Shown: positions 6,932 to 12,156 of the stretch, one piece after another
Layout: each line of letters opens with the position of its first letter
How positions within the stretch are numbered: the stretch's first letter is position 1
Source: Elusimicrobiota bacterium
GTDB lineage: Bacteria > Elusimicrobiota > Elusimicrobia > UBA1565 > UBA9628
NCBI GenBank assembly: GCA_023700845.1
Contig: JAMPYD010000028.1
Location: 1 to 12,156, forward strand
DNA length: 12,156 bases
Direction of reading: 5' to 3'
Translations under genes and position numbers: made by a program
The notes under the pieces: model-generated
The model's database searches: none
Seen by the model: the letters and a program-made list of their open reading frames with translations, nothing else
Told to the model about the DNA's origin: nothing

Positions 6932-7111
6932 ACGGGATATGACCGCGGGGGCTGCATGGTGCAAGAGCATTGGTGGCGAGACGGGGAGGTGGCGGAGGGT
7001 CTGAGGGCCGCCGTGCAAGCGACGAAGCCCGTTGCCGCGGATCGCGCCGTCGACTGGGCCGGCCCGTTCGGAGACGAGCCCTGCGTCCCGATCATCTACG
7101 AGCCGCTCTAG
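6926..7111 (+). CDS. Probable small protein, unknown function
   Basis: A 61-codon frame from ATG 6926; an internal ATG at 6956 would give 51 residues (from MVQEHWWRDG). I do not recognise the product. Support for it being real is codon composition: from 6956 onward the third positions are strongly G/C, like its neighbours. It also fills the space between the caspase gene and the convergent pseudouridine synthase gene exactly. The peptide is soluble, with Trp-rich (EHWWRDGE) and acidic segments and the C-terminus EPCVPIIYEPL. There is no signal peptide or membrane segment. The -10-like TATAGA at 6918-6923 would give a leader of about 26 bases for ATG 6956, with a G-run before it that could act as a weak ribosome-binding site. 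That makes 6956 at least as likely a start as 6926. Function cannot be inferred. Confidence 0.5.
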   Translation: MRTGYDRGGCMVQEHWWRDGEVAEGLRAAVQATKPVAADRAVDWAGPFGDEPCVPIIYEPL

Positions 7112-7118
7112 CTAGAGC
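7105..7118. repeat. 14-bp perfect palindrome containing both convergent stop codons
   Basis: GCTCTAGCTAGAGC reads the same on both strands. It holds the TAG stop of the small ORF (7109-7111) and, on the minus strand, the TAG stop of the pseudouridine synthase (7114-7112). It could serve as a bidirectional end-of-transcript hairpin, but there is no T-tract on either side. Confidence 0.45.
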
Positions 7119-7669
7119 TCGCGGCGGTCGACCCAGCGCCATTTGCCCGGCGCCAGATCCTTCAAGGTGACCTTGCCGATGGCCGCGCGCACGAGGCGCA
7201 GGCAGGGATGCCCCACCGCGGCGGTCATGCGCCGGACCTGGCGGTTGCGGCCCTCGATCATCGTCAGCTCGATCCAGGCGGTCGGTACGTTGAGCCGGAA
7301 GCGGATCGGCGGGTTGCGCGGCGGCAGATCGGGCTCCTCGGGCAGAAGGCGGGCGCCGCAGGTGAGGGTCTTGCCGTCGCTGAGCATGACGCCTTTGCGC
7401 AGTTCCTTGAGCGTGGCCTCGTCGGGCACGCGCTCGACCTGGGCCCAGTACACGCGCGGATGGGCGTGCCTCGGGTCCGTCAGACGGTGCACCAGCCCGC
7501 CGTCGTCGGTGAGCAGCAGAAGCCCCTCGCTGTCGAAGTCGAGGCGTCCCGCGGGGTAGACTCCGGCGGGCAGGGAAAACTTGGCCAAGGTCGGCTTGCC
7601 GTCCTTGTCGGTGAACTGGGTCAGGACCCCGTAGGGCTTGTTGAGGGCGACGATGCGCGTCTTGGCCAT
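7112..7669 (-). CDS. rluE: 23S rRNA pseudouridine synthase, RluE type
   Basis: The 185-residue product is a short pseudouridine synthase of the RsuA/RluE group without an S4 RNA-binding domain. It starts with LNKPYGVLTQFTD, followed by VYPAGRLDFDSEGLLLLTDDG, in which Asp44 of GRLD is the catalytic nucleophile. RNPPIRFRLNVPTAWIELTMIEGRNRQVRRMTAAVGHPCLRLVR then runs to near the end. The RNPPIR segment, the PTAWIELT strand and the lack of S4 are what E. coli RluE shows, although that protein is somewhat longer. RluE converts U2457 of 23S rRNA to pseudouridine, in the peptidyl-transferase region. Assignment to RluE rather than RsuA or RluB/F rests on these similarities and is good but not proven. 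Only three bases separate the start from the stop of the upstream hypothetical gene on the same strand, so the two are almost certainly cotranscribed. No Shine-Dalgarno sequence is seen. Confidence 0.88.
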   Translation of the reverse strand: MAKTRIVALNKPYGVLTQFTDKDGKPTLAKFSLPAGVYPAGRLDFDSEGLLLLTDDGGLVHRLTDPRHAHPRVYWAQVERVPDEATLKELRKGVMLSDGKTLTCGARLLPEEPDLPPRNPPIRFRLNVPTAWIELTMIEGRNRQVRRMTAAVGHPCLRLVRAAIGKVTLKDLAPGKWRWVDRREL

Positions 7670-7672
7670 GGG

Positions 7673-8062
7673 TTAGCCGGCTTTTCTTTCGCCGGTGAAC
7701 GCATAGCGTACCACACGTCCGTCCCTCTCGCGCACGATCACGACGCCCGCGATGCGGTCGCCGCTGACGCGGCCCGACCATTCGATGGCGTCGCGGCTCG
7801 GCTCGTTGAGGATCGCGGCGAACGCGGTGCCGTTCTCCTCGGCGCTCGCCTGGTACAGGGTGGGGGAATAGCCCCGGCTCACCGCGCCGGCGACGACGAG
7901 CTTCCCGCCGTGGAACACGAGCGTCTCCTTCTTCGTGCCCCAGTGGAAGAAGCCGTCCCGCTTGATCTTCACGTCCCAGGAGGAGCCGTCGATCGGCCCG
8001 CCGAAGATGGCGGCGTACACGAAGTTGACGGCGGCGAAGAGGGCGCTGGAGACGGTGGCCAT
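7673..8062 (-). CDS. Conserved-looking hypothetical protein
   Basis: A 129-residue protein I cannot assign. After a short, fairly hydrophobic N-terminus (MATVSSALFAAVNFVYAAIFGG), which is not a convincing cleavable signal, it alternates polar and hydrophobic residues. Examples are WDVKIKRDGFFHWG, KETLVFHGGKLVVAG, IEWSGRVSGDRIAGVVIV and RVVRYAFTGE. This is the rhythm of a small beta-sandwich or beta-barrel domain. The WDV...F..G...ETLVF..GKL pattern recalls proteins that monitor or bind small ligands with an antiparallel barrel, but that is only a shape impression. It lies directly upstream of the pseudouridine synthase with 3 bases between them, and it probably provides the promoter for both. 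Codon use matches the neighbourhood. Confidence 0.7.
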   Translation of the reverse strand: MATVSSALFAAVNFVYAAIFGGPIDGSSWDVKIKRDGFFHWGTKKETLVFHGGKLVVAGAVSRGYSPTLYQASAEENGTAFAAILNEPSRDAIEWSGRVSGDRIAGVVIVRERDGRVVRYAFTGERKAG

Positions 8063-8070
8063 GTCCCGTG

Positions 8071-8099
8071 GATATAACAGGGGAATTGGCGAGTCGCAA
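8071..8099 (-). promoter_or_regulatory. Promoter of the hypothetical / pseudouridine synthase operon
   Basis: On the minus strand TTGCGA (8099 to 8094) and TATATC (8076 to 8071) are 17 bases apart; the alternative -10 TTATAT would give 16. The -10 ends 8 bases before ATG 8062, so the leader is one or two bases at most. It lies back to back with the protease promoter. Confidence 0.6.
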
Positions 8100-8108
8100 G
8101 ATCAAAAT

Positions 8109-8117
8109 TGTTACGAT
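8109..8117 (+). promoter_or_regulatory. Extended -10 promoter of the Deg9-like protease gene
   Basis: TGT followed by TACGAT (8109-8117) is an extended -10 element. It ends 6 bases before ATG 8124, predicting a leaderless mRNA. TTGGCG at 8086-8091 is too far away (20 bases) to be an ideal -35. Confidence 0.55.
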
Positions 8118-8123
8118 GGACGC

Positions 8124-9587
8124 ATGATTCGAATCTTCCAGTTGTTCCTCCTGATCCTGGCGATCCCGGCCGCCGCCGCGTCGAACGACCGCGACATGCG
8201 CCGCGCGACGGTGCAGATCCATTTCGTCGCCAGCAACCCCGATTACGCCCAGCCCTGGCAGCCGGGCCGCCAGGGCGGCGGCACCGGCTCGGGCGTCGTC
8301 ATCGAGGGCAAGCGCATCCTGACCAACGGTCATGTCGTCGCCAACGCGGCGTACCTGTCGGTGCGCAAATCGGGCGACATCAAGAAGTACCCGGCGCGCG
8401 TCGCCTTCGTCGGCCACGACGGCGAGACCGCGGTGATCACCGTCGACGACGAATCCTTCTTCGAGGGCACGGTTCCGGCCCGCTTCGGCGGCCTCCCCTA
8501 TCAGCGCGACAAGGTCGCCGTGTACGGCTACCCGATCGGCGGCACCGACCTCTCGGTCACCGAGGGCATCGTCTCGCGCGTCGGCGTGACCGTGTACTCC
8601 CACTCCGCGCGCGCGCTGCTCGCGGTGCAGACCGACGCGGCGATCAACCCCGGCAACTCCGGCGGCCCCGTCTTCCGCGACGGCAAGCTCGTCGGCATCG
8701 CCTTCCAGCACAGCGCCGCCGCGCAGAACATCGGCTACGTCGTGCCGATGCCCATCATCGAGCGCTTCCTCTCCGACATCAAGGACGGGCGCTACGACGG
8801 CATCCCCGACCTCGGCGTCTGGTGGCAGAGCGCGGAGAACGACGGCCTGCGCAAGTCCCTCGGGCTGCCGGCGGACAACAGCGGCGTCCTCGTCACCAAG
8901 GTGGCCTACGGGGCGTCGGCCTGGGGCGCGCTGAAGGAGGGCGACGCGCTGACCTCCGTCGAGGGCGTCAAGATCGGACAGGACGGGACGATCCCCTTCC
9001 GCGACGACGAGCGCATCGACTTCTCCGACCTCATCAGCCGCCGCCAGGTCGGGGAGCGGATCGAGGCGACGGTGGTGCGCGAGGGCAAGGAGCTCACGGT
9101 CAAGATTCCGATGAAGCCGTCCGCGGACCTCGTCCCCGGGCCGAAATACGACGCCAGGCCCGACTACTTCATCGCCGGCGGCCTCGTGTTCATGCCGCTC
9201 TCCGACGAATTGATCGGCGCGCGCGGCGCGGGCTTCCGGGTCCGCTCGCTCTCCGCCGACGGCATGCCCACGCCCGAGCGGACCGAGGTCGTCGTCCTCT
9301 CCCACGTCCTCGCCCACGAGTTCAACCGCGGCTACCACAACTGGTCGATGGCGCCGGTCACGCGCGTCAACGGCCGCCTGATCGGCAGTCTCAAGGACCT
9401 CGTGGCGGCCTTTGACGCGCGCGTCGACGGCCGTCATGAAATCGAGTGCGAGCACTACTCCGGCTACGGCGAGAACAAGGGCACGCGCATCGTCCTCGAC
9501 GCCGCGGCGGCCGCGAAGGTCATGCCCGCGATCATGTCCCGCTACGGCGTGCCCGCGGACCGCTCGGAGAGCCTCCGCAAGCCCTGA
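8124..9587 (+). CDS. Exported Deg9-like trypsin/PDZ serine protease
   Basis: The 487-residue protein has a signal peptide (hydrophobic residues 5-19, AAAAS cleavage region). A trypsin-like domain follows (about 22-218), then a PDZ domain (225-330) and a C-terminal domain (345-475). The order and wording resemble plant Deg9-type proteases with a C-terminal PDZ-like domain (PDZ_3): VAVYGYPIGGTDLSVTEGIV, AAINPGNSGGPVF, ENIGYVVP-like QNIGYVVPMP, GVWWQSAENDGLRKSLG, PFRDDERIDFSDLIS, and DYFIAGGLVF. His70 (TNGHVV) and Ser179 (GNSGGP) are in place. The segment that normally reads Asp-Ile-Ala-Leu-Leu is GETAVITV, so the third triad residue appears to be Glu101. It should act in the periplasm on misfolded proteins. 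Starts upstream of 8124 in the same frame lie antisense to the hypothetical gene and lack a signal peptide at the N-terminus, so they are rejected. The ECF sigma gene begins 33 bases after the stop. Confidence 0.9.
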   Translation: MIRIFQLFLLILAIPAAAASNDRDMRRATVQIHFVASNPDYAQPWQPGRQGGGTGSGVVIEGKRILTNGHVVANAAYLSVRKSGDIKKYPARVAFVGHDGETAVITVDDESFFEGTVPARFGGLPYQRDKVAVYGYPIGGTDLSVTEGIVSRVGVTVYSHSARALLAVQTDAAINPGNSGGPVFRDGKLVGIAFQHSAAAQNIGYVVPMPIIERFLSDIKDGRYDGIPDLGVWWQSAENDGLRKSLGLPADNSGVLVTKVAYGASAWGALKEGDALTSVEGVKIGQDGTIPFRDDERIDFSDLISRRQVGERIEATVVREGKELTVKIPMKPSADLVPGPKYDARPDYFIAGGLVFMPLSDELIGARGAGFRVRSLSADGMPTPERTEVVVLSHVLAHEFNRGYHNWSMAPVTRVNGRLIGSLKDLVAAFDARVDGRHEIECEHYSGYGENKGTRIVLDAAAAAKVMPAIMSRYGVPADRSESLRKP

Positions 9588-9620
9588 CATCGCGGGACGC
9601 GTTCGCGCACTCATATCGAG

Positions 9621-10187
9621 ATGACGACTGATCCGTCCGGCTGGGTCGACGCCTACGGCGACCGCCTGTTCCGCTACGCGCTGTCGCGCGTGCGCGACGA
9701 GGGCGCGGCCGAGGACCTGGTCCAGGAGACCTTGCTGACGGCCTACAAGTCCCGGGGCCGCTTCCAGGGCGCCTCCTCCGAGCTGACGTGGATGACGGGC
9801 ATCCTGCGCAACAAGATCTTCGAGCTCTACCGCCGCCAGTCGAGGGAGGTCCCGCTGCTGCCGTCCGACGAGGACGCCGACCCGCGGAGCGAGTTCTTCG
9901 ACGCCCGCCACTGGAAGTCCTCCCAGGCGCCCGGCGACTGGGGCGGCGAGCCGGCCCGCAAGGCCGAGACCGCGGAGTTCGCGGCCGCCCTGCGCAAGTG
10001 CCTCGACGCCCTCTCCGCCGGCGTCGCCCGGGCCTTCGTCCTGCGCGAGATGGAGGGGCTGGATCCGCGGGAGGCCGCCGAGGTCCTCGGCGTCACCCCC
10101 GGCCACCTCGCCGTCCTGCTGTACCGCGCGCGCCTGCGCCTGAGGCGCTGCCTCGAGAAAAACCACTTCGCGCCCGAGGCCGCGTGA
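9621..10187 (+). CDS. ECF-type RNA polymerase sigma factor
   Basis: A 188-residue sigma factor with only regions 2 and 4, as in the extracytoplasmic-function (ECF) class. Region 2 covers about 5-75, with AEDLVQETLLTAYKS and the -10-reading segment ELTWMTGILRNKIFELYRRQ. The linker contains the distinctive HWKSSQAPGDWGGEP. Region 4 covers about 117-177, with LSAGVARAFVLREMEGLDPREAAEVLGVTPGHLAVLLYRARLRLRRCLE forming the -35-binding helix-turn-helix. The Trp-x-x-Pro-x-x-Trp linker and the RARLRLRRCLEKNHF ending match an ECF subgroup that is usually encoded next to a tiny zinc-finger partner, as it is here. No -10 box or Shine-Dalgarno sequence is obvious in the 33-base spacer, so it may be cotranscribed with the protease or use a non-sigma70 promoter. 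The target promoters are unknown. Confidence 0.93.
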   Translation: MTTDPSGWVDAYGDRLFRYALSRVRDEGAAEDLVQETLLTAYKSRGRFQGASSELTWMTGILRNKIFELYRRQSREVPLLPSDEDADPRSEFFDARHWKSSQAPGDWGGEPARKAETAEFAAALRKCLDALSAGVARAFVLREMEGLDPREAAEVLGVTPGHLAVLLYRARLRLRRCLEKNHFAPEAA

Positions 10188-10411
10188 AGCTGCTTCCCTC
10201 CTGCCGCGACGTCTCCGAATACCTGTCCGAGGCCATGGACTCCGGCCGGCCGCTCGGCATGCACGTCCGCCTTCATCTGACCCTGTGCGAGGCGTGCCGC
10301 CGCGTCCTCGCCCAGTTCGCCTTGATCCGCCACGGCGCCGGACGCGCGCCCGAGGCGGGCCCGTCCCTGTCGGACGAGGCGAAGCTCCGCCTGCGCCGCG
10401 CTCTCGAATGA
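10184..10411 (+). CDS. Small zinc-finger (zf-HC2) anti-sigma factor
   Basis: A 75-residue protein starting at GTG 10184, which overlaps the sigma stop codon in GTGA. Its core is Cys7, then a helix (RDVSEYLSEAMD), then His31-x3-Cys35-x2-Cys38 in HLTLCEAC. This is the His-x3-Cys-x2-Cys zinc site of the anti-sigma (ZAS/zf-HC2) family. The MKLLPSCRDVSEYLSEA start and RLHLTLCEACRR centre are typical of the very small, soluble members that pair with this type of ECF sigma factor. There is no membrane segment, so the signal it senses must reach it in the cytoplasm, through redox or metal change at the zinc site or through a partner such as the next gene product. A GAGG shortly before the GTG and the overlap imply translational coupling and matched amounts of sigma and anti-sigma. 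Confidence 0.88.
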   Translation: MKLLPSCRDVSEYLSEAMDSGRPLGMHVRLHLTLCEACRRVLAQFALIRHGAGRAPEAGPSLSDEAKLRLRRALE

Positions 10412-11307
10412 GGGCCCTCACGGAGCTGTTCGTGTCCCCGCTGACCTGGATGATTTTCGGGGGCGCCGCGCAGCTGGCCCTGGCGGGCTTCGTGCGCGCG
10501 CCGCGCACCGGGATGTGGGGGATCGGGCCGGTGGTGATGATCGGATGCCTGCTCGGCGCGATCCCGACGGCGCTCGACGGCGATCCCCGCGCCTTTCAAT
10601 ACGGCATGGGCTACGGCGTTTTGTTCGCCGCCGTGACGGTCGCCGCCCTCGCGCCGGCGGCCATGAACGAGGGCCTGCTGCTGGCGCTCACCGCGACCTA
10701 TTGGATCTCGTTCATCGTCGCCTGCGAGCAGAATTGGTGGGGAGGCTTCGCGCTCATCGCCGCCGGCCTCGTCGCCTTGGCCCCGACGCTGGCGATCCTG
10801 TCCATCGTCGCGACGGGCTCGCGCCCCGGCCGGGCGGCCCGCTTCGCGCTGTACCTGTGGGCGCTCTTCGCCTTCATCGTCGTCGGCCTTCTGCGTTTTC
10901 CCTACAGCGACTTCGCGGCGCTCAAGGAATCCGGCCGGAGCTGGATCATGATCCTCGCCGCGACCTATCTCGGCGCGCACATCGCGATGATCGTCCACAA
11001 CGTCATGGCGCTGTTCCTCCTCATCCCGTTCCCCGTGAAGGACAAGTCCTACGACCGGCGCCTGGACGAGGTCGAGGCGTACGCGTCGTCGCTCATCGAC
11101 TCCTACTCCTCTCAGCCTCTCGGCTGGCGCCGGGCCGCGCTCATCGTCGCGGGGCAGGGCGCTTTCGTCTGGCTGATGAGCCTCTGGCGGCCGGAGGGGG
11201 CCGGCCTCGCCGTTCACGCCTGCCTGTCCCTGATCCTCGTCGGATCGGTTTTCTTCTCCCGCCCCGGGGAGCCCCGGAAAGGCCGGAAGGATCGGAAAGA
11301 CCGATAG
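10408..11307 (+). CDS. Polytopic membrane protein of the ECF operon, unknown function
   Basis: A 299-residue integral membrane protein whose ATG overlaps the anti-sigma stop in ATGA. Hydrophobic stretches lie near residues 12-30, 36-52, 62-82, 84-102, 106-127, 137-155, 170-197, 240-258 and 264-282, suggesting eight or nine membrane helices. A longer charged stretch (about 198-235, KDKSYDRRLDEVEAYASSL) separates helices seven and eight. The C-terminus is strongly basic (RKGRKDRKDR), consistent with a cytoplasmic end. I recognise no family motif and cannot give a function. Its position as third gene, coupled to sigma and anti-sigma, suggests it is either the membrane sensor for a soluble anti-sigma or a target of the sigma factor. 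An earlier in-frame ATG at 10285 lies inside the anti-sigma gene and gives an Arg/Pro-rich non-natural-looking leader, so it is rejected. Confidence 0.8.
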   Translation: MRALTELFVSPLTWMIFGGAAQLALAGFVRAPRTGMWGIGPVVMIGCLLGAIPTALDGDPRAFQYGMGYGVLFAAVTVAALAPAAMNEGLLLALTATYWISFIVACEQNWWGGFALIAAGLVALAPTLAILSIVATGSRPGRAARFALYLWALFAFIVVGLLRFPYSDFAALKESGRSWIMILAATYLGAHIAMIVHNVMALFLLIPFPVKDKSYDRRLDEVEAYASSLIDSYSSQPLGWRRAALIVAGQGAFVWLMSLWRPEGAGLAVHACLSLILVGSVFFSRPGEPRKGRKDRKDR

Positions 11308-11343
11308 GCCGAAAGGCCCGCGCGGACGCGGCCCCAGAGAAGC

Positions 11344-11349
11344 TAAAAT
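11344..11349 (+). promoter_or_regulatory. -10 box of the ABC-F gene
   Basis: TAAAAT at 11344-11349 ends 6 bases before the GTG start at 11356, predicting a leaderless mRNA that begins with GTG. No -35 match is seen. Upstream, ATCGG/CCGAT (11291-11305) and GGCC-GAAA-GGCC (11307-11317) form two short hairpins at the end of the membrane-protein gene. Neither is followed by a T-tract. Confidence 0.5.
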
Positions 11350-11355
11350 GTCCGC

Positions 11356-12156
11356 GTGATATCCGTCCGGGGCATCAAAAAATCCTTCGGGGACCAGGTC
11401 CTCTACGACGGCGCCGAGCTTCAGCTCAACGCCGGGGACCGCTTCGCCCTCGTCGGGCCGAACGGGGCCGGCAAAACGACGCTGTTCAAGATGCTCCTCG
11501 GCGAGGAGGAGCTCGAGGGCGGCTCCATCGAGTGGAAGCGCGGCGCCAAGGCCGGCTACCTCCCCCAGGAGAACCCGCCGATCGGCCCGGAGACCGTGCT
11601 CGAGACCGCGCTCGCCCACCGCGCCGACCCCGACGGCCGCGAGACCGCGAAGGCGAAAAAGATTTTGATGGGCCTGGGCTTCCAGGTGAAGGACTTCGAC
11701 CGCCACCTCTCCGAGCTGTCCGGCGGCTGGGCCATGCGGTCGGCGCTGGCGCGCCTCCTTGTCGAAGAACCCGAGCTGCTCCTGCTCGACGAGCCGACCA
11801 ACCATCTCGACCTGCTCACCCTCGTCTGGTTCCAGGAATATCTGCAGAGCTACCCGGGCGCGATCCTGATGATCTCGCACGACCGCTCCTTCATCGACAA
11901 CGTCTGCTCGGCGATCGTCGCGGTCGAAGAGAAGAAATTAAAGAAGTACAACACGAACTACGACGGCTTTCTGGCCGAGAGAGAAGCCGCCCGGGAAAGG
12001 CTGTTGTCCGCCTGGAAGCAGCAGCAGGACGAGATGGACGCGATGAAGGAATTCATCATGCGCAACCGCGCGCGCGTCTCCACCGCGTCGCGCGTGCAGA
12101 GCGTCATGAAGAAGCTCGAGAAGATCGAGGAGATCGTGCTCCCGCCCTCGACGAAG
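11356..12156 (+). CDS. ABC-F family ATPase (5' part; runs off the window)
   Basis: 267 residues are visible, starting at GTG 11356; the first residues, read (M)ISVRGIKKSFGDQVLYDG, match the usual N-terminus of the family. The first ATPase domain is complete: Walker A GPNGAGKT (34-41), the Q-loop region GYLPQENP (68-75), signature LSGGW (121-125), Walker B LLLLDEPTNHLD (141-152) and the H-loop SHDR (174-177). It is followed by YDGFLAERE and a charged helical segment (about 205-265), the start of the linker that in ABC-F proteins reaches into the ribosomal E site. There is no membrane domain. ABC-F proteins are cytoplasmic and act on ribosomes, as translation factors or in antibiotic protection; Uup, YheS, YbiT and EttA are relatives. 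I cannot choose a subgroup from half a protein. The second ATPase domain must lie beyond 12156. Confidence 0.92.
   Translation, partial: MISVRGIKKSFGDQVLYDGAELQLNAGDRFALVGPNGAGKTTLFKMLLGEEELEGGSIEWKRGAKAGYLPQENPPIGPETVLETALAHRADPDGRETAKAKKILMGLGFQVKDFDRHLSELSGGWAMRSALARLLVEEPELLLLDEPTNHLDLLTLVWFQEYLQSYPGAILMISHDRSFIDNVCSAIVAVEEKKLKKYNTNYDGFLAEREAARERLLSAWKQQQDEMDAMKEFIMRNRARVSTASRVQSVMKKLEKIEEIVLPPSTK

Noticed and set aside
7092..10508. 1138-codon open frame on the minus strand
   Set aside because: It lies antisense to the well-identified protease, sigma and anti-sigma genes. Its product is Arg/Ala/Asp-rich low complexity, as expected for an antisense frame in G+C-rich coding DNA.
11281..11320. 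Intrinsic terminator after the membrane-protein gene
   Set aside because: The stems are only 4-5 bp and no T-tract follows. They partly encode the basic C-terminal tail.
10273..11880. 535-codon minus-strand frame
   Set aside because: It spans three well-supported plus-strand genes and has no recognisable domain; a shadow frame.

Overview
The window is about two-thirds G+C and densely packed, with genes on both strands, short spacers, and no rRNA, tRNA, CRISPR array or mobile element that I can recognise. A lipobox protein, several secreted proteins and an OmpA/MotB-type peptidoglycan-binding end point to a Gram-negative (diderm) bacterium. The nuclease has a long Ala/Pro-rich stalk after its signal peptide, a style I associate with high-GC uncultured Elusimicrobiota. 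That assignment is an inference from protein style; Myxococcota-like or other high-GC diderms cannot be excluded.

Layout, left to right. (1) 1-158: the 3' end of an OmpA/MotB-family protein. (2) 205-952: a small CPXCG-type zinc-ribbon protein, then a CoA-binding-domain protein whose 5' end is odd. (3) 949-1713 (minus): a secreted FKBP/Mip-type peptidyl-prolyl isomerase, tail to tail with the previous gene. (4) 1762-2970: an MFS transporter, divergent from the isomerase and overlapping the end of the next gene. (5) 2906-4255 (minus): a secreted endonuclease I-family nuclease. (6) 4348-5574: an RhlE-like DEAD-box RNA helicase. (7) 5613-6842: a caspase-fold lipoprotein. (8) 6926-7111: a probable small protein. 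(9) 7112-8062 (minus): an RluE-type pseudouridine synthase behind a hypothetical gene. (10) 8124-9587: an exported Deg9-like serine protease. (11) 9621-11307: a tightly coupled ECF sigma / zinc-finger anti-sigma / membrane protein operon. (12) 11356 to the end: the first half of an ABC-F ATPase.

Two themes stand out. First, most genes with their own promoter have no Shine-Dalgarno sequence. Instead they carry a -10 hexamer that ends 6 or 7 bases before the start codon, which predicts leaderless mRNAs. This is seen at 205, 5613, 8124 and 11356 (6 bases), at 4255 on the minus strand and probably at 1771 (7 bases). The isomerase is the clear exception, with a leader and an AGGAG. Second, many products act outside the cytoplasm (isomerase, nuclease, caspase lipoprotein, Deg-like protease), and the protease lies 33 bases upstream of the ECF operon. 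An envelope-stress theme is possible but unproven. Most of the other genes are housekeeping types.
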